Shown: positions 60,571 to 64,000 of the stretch, in pieces
Layout: each line of letters opens with the position of its first letter
Position numbering within the stretch: the stretch's first letter is position 1
Source of the DNA: Streptomyces sp. NBC_00154
GTDB lineage: Bacteria; Actinomycetota; Actinomycetes; Streptomycetales; Streptomycetaceae
Length of the DNA: 64,000 nucleotides
Assembly (NCBI RefSeq): GCF_026342835.1
Contig: NZ_JAPEMI010000001.1
Coordinates: 5,214,501-5,278,500, forward strand
Direction of reading: 5' to 3'
Translations under genes and position numbers: made by a program
The notes under the pieces: model-generated
What the model saw: the letters and a program-made list of their open reading frames with translations, nothing else
What the model was told of the DNA's origin: nothing
Databases searched by the model: none

Positions 60571-62151
60571 ATGGCACGCTTCAACATCCGTACCACCAAG
60601 GCGAATTCGGCTTCGTCCGTGAAGTCGACCGGGCACACCGCGCCCACCGGTCAGGGTGGCCGTGGATATCTCCGGGACAACCGTTCCGAACTCTTCCTGC
60701 TTGCCGTCGCCAATTTCGTCTCGCAGCAGACCTTTTACGAGAGTGCCGAGCAGCGCGACAGCCGATTCGCCACCCTGGTACGCATCCTTGCGGTGGGCGA
60801 CCCCGACTGGACCGCCGGACTGCTGGGATGGCTGCGCCGCGACGGCGGGATGCGGACCGCGGCGATCGTCGGCGCCGCCGAGTACGTGAAGGCCCGGCTC
60901 GACGCGGGGGCCGAGGACGGGCCGTCCAACCGGCAGGTCGTCGACTCCGTCCTGCTGCGCGCCGACGAGCCCGGTGAGCTGCTGGGGTACTGGACCTCGC
61001 AGTACGGCCGTACCGTGCCCAAGCCTGTCAAGCGAGGGATCGCCGACGCCGTACGCCGCCTCTACAACGGCAAGTCGCTGCTGAAGTACGACACCGCGTC
61101 CAAGGGCTACCGCTTCGGCGACATCCTGAACCTGGTGCACGCCGCGCCCGACCCGGAGAAGGCATGGCAGGGCGAGCTGTTCCGCTATGCCCTCGACCGC
61201 CGGCATCACCCGGACGCGGCGGTTCCGCCCGCCTCGAACCGCACCCTCACCGCCCACCGGGCGCTGATGGAGCTGCCGGTCGAGGAGCGGCGGGCCGTGA
61301 TCACCGCGCCCGACGGGGCGGACCGGCTGGCCGCAGCGGGCATGACCTGGGAGGCCCTGGCGGGCTGGCTGCAGGGTCCGATGGACGCCGCGGCATGGGA
61401 GGCGGCCATTCCGTCGATGGGGGCGATGGCGCTCGTCCGCAATCTGCGCAATTTCGACGAGGCGGGCGTCTCGGACGAGATCGCCGCGCAGGTGGCGGCG
61501 AAGATCTCCGACCCGGCCGTGGTCGCCGCATCGCGGCAGTTCCCGTTCCGCTACCTCGCGGCGTACCGGCACGCTCCGTCGCTGCGCTGGGCGTACCCGC
61601 TGGAGCAGGCGCTCGGCCACTCGCTCGCGAATGTTCCGGCGCTGCGGGGGCGGACGCTGATCCTGGTCGACCGCTCGGGTTCGATGTGGTCGCCGCTCTC
61701 GGACCGCTCGCAGCTGAACCGGGCCGACGCCGCCGCGATCTTCGGTGCGGCGTTCGCGCTGCGGGCCGCCGATGCCGATCTGGTGGAATTCGGTACGAAC
61801 AGCGCACCCGTGGCCTTTCGCAGGGGTGAGTCCGTGCTGAAGATCCTGGACCGGTTCGGCGATCTGGGTGGCACCGACACCGCGGAGGCGGTCCGCCGGC
61901 ACTACCGCGGCCACGACCGGGTGCTGATCGTCACGGACGAGCAGGCGTCGTTCACGTACTACGGGGATGCCACCGAGGCCGTCCCGGCGAGTGTGCCCGT
62001 GTACACCTGGAATCTGGCCGGATACCGGGTCGGGCACGCCCCGTCCGGAAGCGAGAACCGCCACACCTTCGGGGGTCTTTCGGACGCCGCATTCCGCATG
62101 GTGCCCCTGCTGGAGGCGGGGCGGGACGCCGACTGGCCCTGGAAGCGCTGA
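60571..62151 (+). CDS. rsr: TROVE-domain RNA-binding protein (Ro60 orthologue, Rsr)
   Basis: 526-residue Ro60-like protein. The HEAT-repeat ring (TROVE) covers about residues 20-340: NRSELFLLAVANFVSQQTFYES, RFATLVRILAVGDPDWTAGLLGWLRRD, GRTVPKPVKRGIADAVRRLY, YRFGDILNLVHAAP. The C-terminal von Willebrand A domain has the MIDAS motif LVDRSGSMWSP (DxSxS), with LGGTDTAEAVR and VLIVTDEQ. Ro60 proteins bind Y RNAs and structured or defective RNAs and work with exonucleases such as PNPase. The Y RNA-like array directly upstream on the same strand supports this. ATG 60571 is preferred over an in-frame ATG at 60550 that lies inside the hairpin loop. Confidence 0.95.
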   Translation: MARFNIRTTKANSASSVKSTGHTAPTGQGGRGYLRDNRSELFLLAVANFVSQQTFYESAEQRDSRFATLVRILAVGDPDWTAGLLGWLRRDGGMRTAAIVGAAEYVKARLDAGAEDGPSNRQVVDSVLLRADEPGELLGYWTSQYGRTVPKPVKRGIADAVRRLYNGKSLLKYDTASKGYRFGDILNLVHAAPDPEKAWQGELFRYALDRRHHPDAAVPPASNRTLTAHRALMELPVEERRAVITAPDGADRLAAAGMTWEALAGWLQGPMDAAAWEAAIPSMGAMALVRNLRNFDEAGVSDEIAAQVAAKISDPAVVAASRQFPFRYLAAYRHAPSLRWAYPLEQALGHSLANVPALRGRTLILVDRSGSMWSPLSDRSQLNRADAAAIFGAAFALRAADADLVEFGTNSAPVAFRRGESVLKILDRFGDLGGTDTAEAVRRHYRGHDRVLIVTDEQASFTYYGDATEAVPASVPVYTWNLAGYRVGHAPSGSENRHTFGGLSDAAFRMVPLLEAGRDADWPWKR

Positions 62152-62229
62152 TTACGAATCCGGCATCAGTGGCCCCCCAGGAGCGGTCGGGCATGGCGTC
62201 GGGCGTCCCGGAGGCGCATACTCAACGTA

Positions 62230-62460
62230 ATGAAACAGTCAGCCGGATCCCGGCGTCACCTGCCTTCCAGTCCCTTCAACCGCCCGGCCCAGGCGGCCCC
62301 ACCGGTCGAATGCTTCGATGTGGGCGACAGGGTGTCGCACGACCAGTTCGGACTCGGTCGAGTCCTCGCTGTCGAGGGCGACAACGACGCAGTGCTCATC
62401 GACTTCTCGGGGCGACAGGGGAGGATCCTGAGCCCGTACTCCAAGCTGACCAAGCTCTGA
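62230..62460 (+). CDS. Small Tudor-like protein resembling the UvrD/PcrA C-terminus
   Basis: 76 residues. After a basic disordered start, DVGDRVSHDQFGLGRVLAVEGDNDAVLIDFSGRQGRILSPYSKLTKL matches the Tudor-like C-terminal domain of UvrD/PcrA helicases (pattern GDRV-H-FG-G-V), which in those enzymes contacts RNA polymerase. Here it stands alone. It is 78 bp downstream of rsr and may be co-transcribed. Function unknown. Confidence 0.78.
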   Translation: MKQSAGSRRHLPSSPFNRPAQAAPPVECFDVGDRVSHDQFGLGRVLAVEGDNDAVLIDFSGRQGRILSPYSKLTKL

Positions 62461-62500
62461 GAGGGACGACGAGCGTACGAAGCGTCCGTCCCGCATTCCC

Positions 62501-62539
62501 CTTCCGGGGCACCTGCAGATCCAGCAGGTGCCCCGGAAG
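62501..62539. terminator. Bidirectional terminator
   Basis: CTTCCGGGGCACCTGC (62501-62516), 7-nt loop, and its exact complement at 62524-62539: 16 perfect base pairs between the convergent Tudor-like and TerD genes. Confidence 0.9.
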
Positions 62540-62580
62540 CCATTTCAGGAGCGGGCTCCAGGAGTGCGCGGAGCGACCTT

Positions 62581-63822
62581 CTACAGCGCCTGGGCGGCGG
62601 GCTTGACCATGCCGCGGACCGTGCGCGACTTCACGAAGTCGCCCATCGCCGTCATCTCCCACTCGCCGGAGAACTGCTTGATCAGCTTCGCCATCATCAC
62701 GCCGGTCTGCGGCTCGGCGCCGGTCAGGTCGAAGCGGACCAACTCCTCGCCGGAGGTCGCGTCGATCAGCCGGCAGTAGGCCTTGGCGACCTCGGTGAAC
62801 TTCTGGCCGGTGAACGAGTTGACCGTGAAGACCAGCCCCGTCGCCTCCGGGGGGATCCGGCCCAGGTCCACGACGATCACCTCGTCGTCCCCCGCGCCCT
62901 CGCCCGTGAGGTTGTCGCCGGAGTGCTTGATCGCACCGTTCAGGATGGAGAGCTTGCCGAAGTAGCAGCTGTCCAGGTGGTTCCGGTTGGGGCCGTAGGC
63001 GATCACCGAGGCGTCGAGGTCGATGTCCTTGCCGCGGAACGCGGGTTCCCAGCCCAGCCCCATCTTGACCTGGGAGAGCAGCGGGCGGCCGCCCTTGACC
63101 AGGGACACCGTCTGGTTCTTCTGGAGGTTGACCCGGCCCTTGTCGAGGTTGATCTTGCCGGAGCCGGCGGGTGCCGGAGCGGCGACGGGCGGGGCCGCCG
63201 GAGCGGCGACGGGCGGGGCCGCCGGAGCGGCGACGGGCGGGGCCGTGGGCGCGGCGGTCCGCGGGTCCACGGGGGCGGCGGCAGGCATCGGGGGTGCGAC
63301 CGGGGCGGGCGGTGCGGCGGGCTCCTCGACCGAGACGCCGAAGTCCGTGGCGATGCCCGCCAGCCCGTTGGCGTAGCCCTGGCCGACCGCTCGGGCCTTC
63401 CAGACGCTATTGCGCAGATAGACCTCGATGACCACGAGCGCCGTCTCGGCACCGAGACGGGGCGGGGTGAAGGTGGCGAGCACACTGCCGTCGTCAGCGT
63501 TGCGCACGGTGGCGGTGGGCTCGATGCCCTGGAATGTCTGACCCGCCGCGTCCGGGCTCGCCGTGACGACGATCTTCTCGATGCCGGGCGGCACCGCGGC
63601 AGTGTCCACCACGATCGCGTCCGGCGCCGTGCCGCCGCCGGAGCGGTAGGTCACGCCGGGGCCGGTGGGCTGGTTGTAGAAGATGAAGTCGTCGTCGGAA
63701 CGCACCTTGCCGTCGGCGGTGAGCAGCAGGCCCGAGACGTCGAGCCGCACCGGGGCGGCGACGTCCACCGCCACGCGGGCGGTGGAGAGAGGGATGTTCG
63801 AGCCGGGGGTCATAGCGGTCAT
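62581..63822 (-). CDS. Protein with two TerD domains joined by a Pro/Ala linker
   Basis: 413 residues. Domain 1 (about 1-165): VRLDVSGLLLTADGKVRSDDDFIFYNQP, VVDTAAVPPGIEKIVVTAS, VIEVYLRNSVWKARAVGQGYANGL. A linker (about 170-225) repeats APPVAAPA. Domain 2 (about 230-413): VNLQKNQTVSLVKGG, DIDLDASVIAYG, GAIKHSGDNLTGEGAGDDEVIVVDLGRIP, FTVNSFTGQKFTEVAKAYCRL. Both have the acidic Ca-binding loops. Double-TerD proteins belong to the Ter stress-response complex. ATG 63822 or 63813. Confidence 0.9.
   Translation of the reverse strand: MTAMTPGSNIPLSTARVAVDVAAPVRLDVSGLLLTADGKVRSDDDFIFYNQPTGPGVTYRSGGGTAPDAIVVDTAAVPPGIEKIVVTASPDAAGQTFQGIEPTATVRNADDGSVLATFTPPRLGAETALVVIEVYLRNSVWKARAVGQGYANGLAGIATDFGVSVEEPAAPPAPVAPPMPAAAPVDPRTAAPTAPPVAAPAAPPVAAPAAPPVAAPAPAGSGKINLDKGRVNLQKNQTVSLVKGGRPLLSQVKMGLGWEPAFRGKDIDLDASVIAYGPNRNHLDSCYFGKLSILNGAIKHSGDNLTGEGAGDDEVIVVDLGRIPPEATGLVFTVNSFTGQKFTEVAKAYCRLIDATSGEELVRFDLTGAEPQTGVMMAKLIKQFSGEWEMTAMGDFVKSRTVRGMVKPAAQAL
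63176..63247. repeat. Three tandem 24-bp repeats coding for the TerD linker
   Basis: The 24-bp unit starting GGAGCGGCGACGGGC is present at 63176-63199, 63200-63223 and (last bases diverged) 63224-63247. Each encodes eight linker residues (APPVAAPA), so copy-number change would lengthen or shorten the linker in frame. Confidence 0.9.
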
Positions 63823-63885
63823 GCCCGGGGTAACGAACGACCAGGCTTTGCCGTTCCCTTACCTTCGGCCGCCTTCGGACGCCCC

Positions 63886-63910
63886 GGGCGCGCCCGGTCG
63901 GGACGCGCCC
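63886..63910 (-). terminator. Terminator of the partial gene at the window end
   Basis: GGGCGCG (63886-63892) pairs with CGCGCCC (63904-63910), with CCC/GGG continuing inside. It lies just downstream of the minus-strand gene ending at 63928. Confidence 0.7.
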
Positions 63911-63927
63911 AGCCGGGTACGAGCCGG

Positions 63928-64000
63928 TCAGTACGGCCAGATCGGCGGATGGGTGACGAAGTGGCCGCCGAGGTGGGCGTGGTCCGGGTTGTCCGGGTTG
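63928..64000 (-). CDS. C-terminal end of an unidentified protein
   Basis: The minus strand reads NPDNPDHAHLGGHFVTHPPI and WPY before a TGA stop at 63930-63928. The rest lies beyond the window. The segment is rich in His and Pro. A terminator hairpin follows. No family can be assigned. Confidence 0.6.
   Translation of the reverse strand, partial: NPDNPDHAHLGGHFVTHPPIWPY

Overview
The window is a high-GC actinobacterial chromosome segment, almost certainly from a Streptomyces. The gene set and order match the conserved central core of that genus: uvrB, uvrA, uvrC-rapZ-yvcK-whiA, gap-pgk-tpiA-secG, pgi, tkt-tal-zwf-opcA-pgl, ctaB/ctaA, the suf operon and dapD/dapA. WhiA, OpcA, mycothiol-type and RbpA-family proteins all point to Actinobacteria. 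There are no insertion sequences, prophage, CRISPR arrays, rRNA genes or conventional tRNA genes.

Layout. 1-9.4 kb: a 3'-truncated glycerophosphodiester phosphodiesterase (minus), an MHYT membrane sensor, UvrB, two TerD-type proteins (one fused to an FtsK-like domain without a visible Walker A) and TerC behind a probable yybP-ykoY (manganese) riboswitch; then a minus-strand pair (mycothiol-dependent enzyme, metallo-hydrolase). 9.5-19.6 kb: UvrA with a lysine/alanine tail, a Tat Rieske lipoprotein, a divergent regulator, and the translationally coupled uvrC-rapZ-yvcK-whiA operon. 19.8-32.9 kb: central carbon metabolism, with lower glycolysis (gap, pgk, tpiA), secG, an RbpA paralogue and pgi on the plus strand, and the pentose phosphate operon (tkt to pgl) on the minus strand. 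32.9-39.4 kb: a 406-bp spacer with degenerate repeats, ctaB, small conserved genes, an amidohydrolase, ctaA and an ABC drug exporter. 39.5-46.1 kb: sufR-sufB-sufD-Rieske-sufC-sufS-sufU-sufT. 46.1-58.4 kb: accessory genes, including a secreted DUF3616 protein, a VOC gene broken by an amber codon, an SMR pump with TetR regulator, an HxlR-peroxiredoxin fusion divergent from an MFS transporter, convergent dapD/dapA, a lipoprotein, an acetyltransferase and a monooxygenase. 58.6-64 kb: a Tat-exported PhoX phosphatase, an array of Y RNA-like elements, a Ro60 (TROVE) protein, a small Tudor-like protein, a double-TerD protein and the end of one further gene.

The most remarkable region is 60.08-60.57 kb. 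Between phoX and the Ro60 orthologue lie three consecutive elements, each closed by a terminal stem and sharing the blocks GTGCGCAGG, TACTTC and TGATCT. Elements 1 and 3 contain a circularly permuted tRNA mimic: a T-arm runs directly into an acceptor stem capped by a tetraloop, then into U8-A9 and a D-arm. Element 2 lacks the tRNA module. This looks like a tandem YrlA-type Y RNA locus serving the downstream Ro60 protein, whose own Shine-Dalgarno sequence sits in a hairpin.

Many adjacent genes overlap by 1-10 nt, indicating translational coupling, and most transcription units end at long perfect hairpins without U-tracts, as is usual in Streptomyces.
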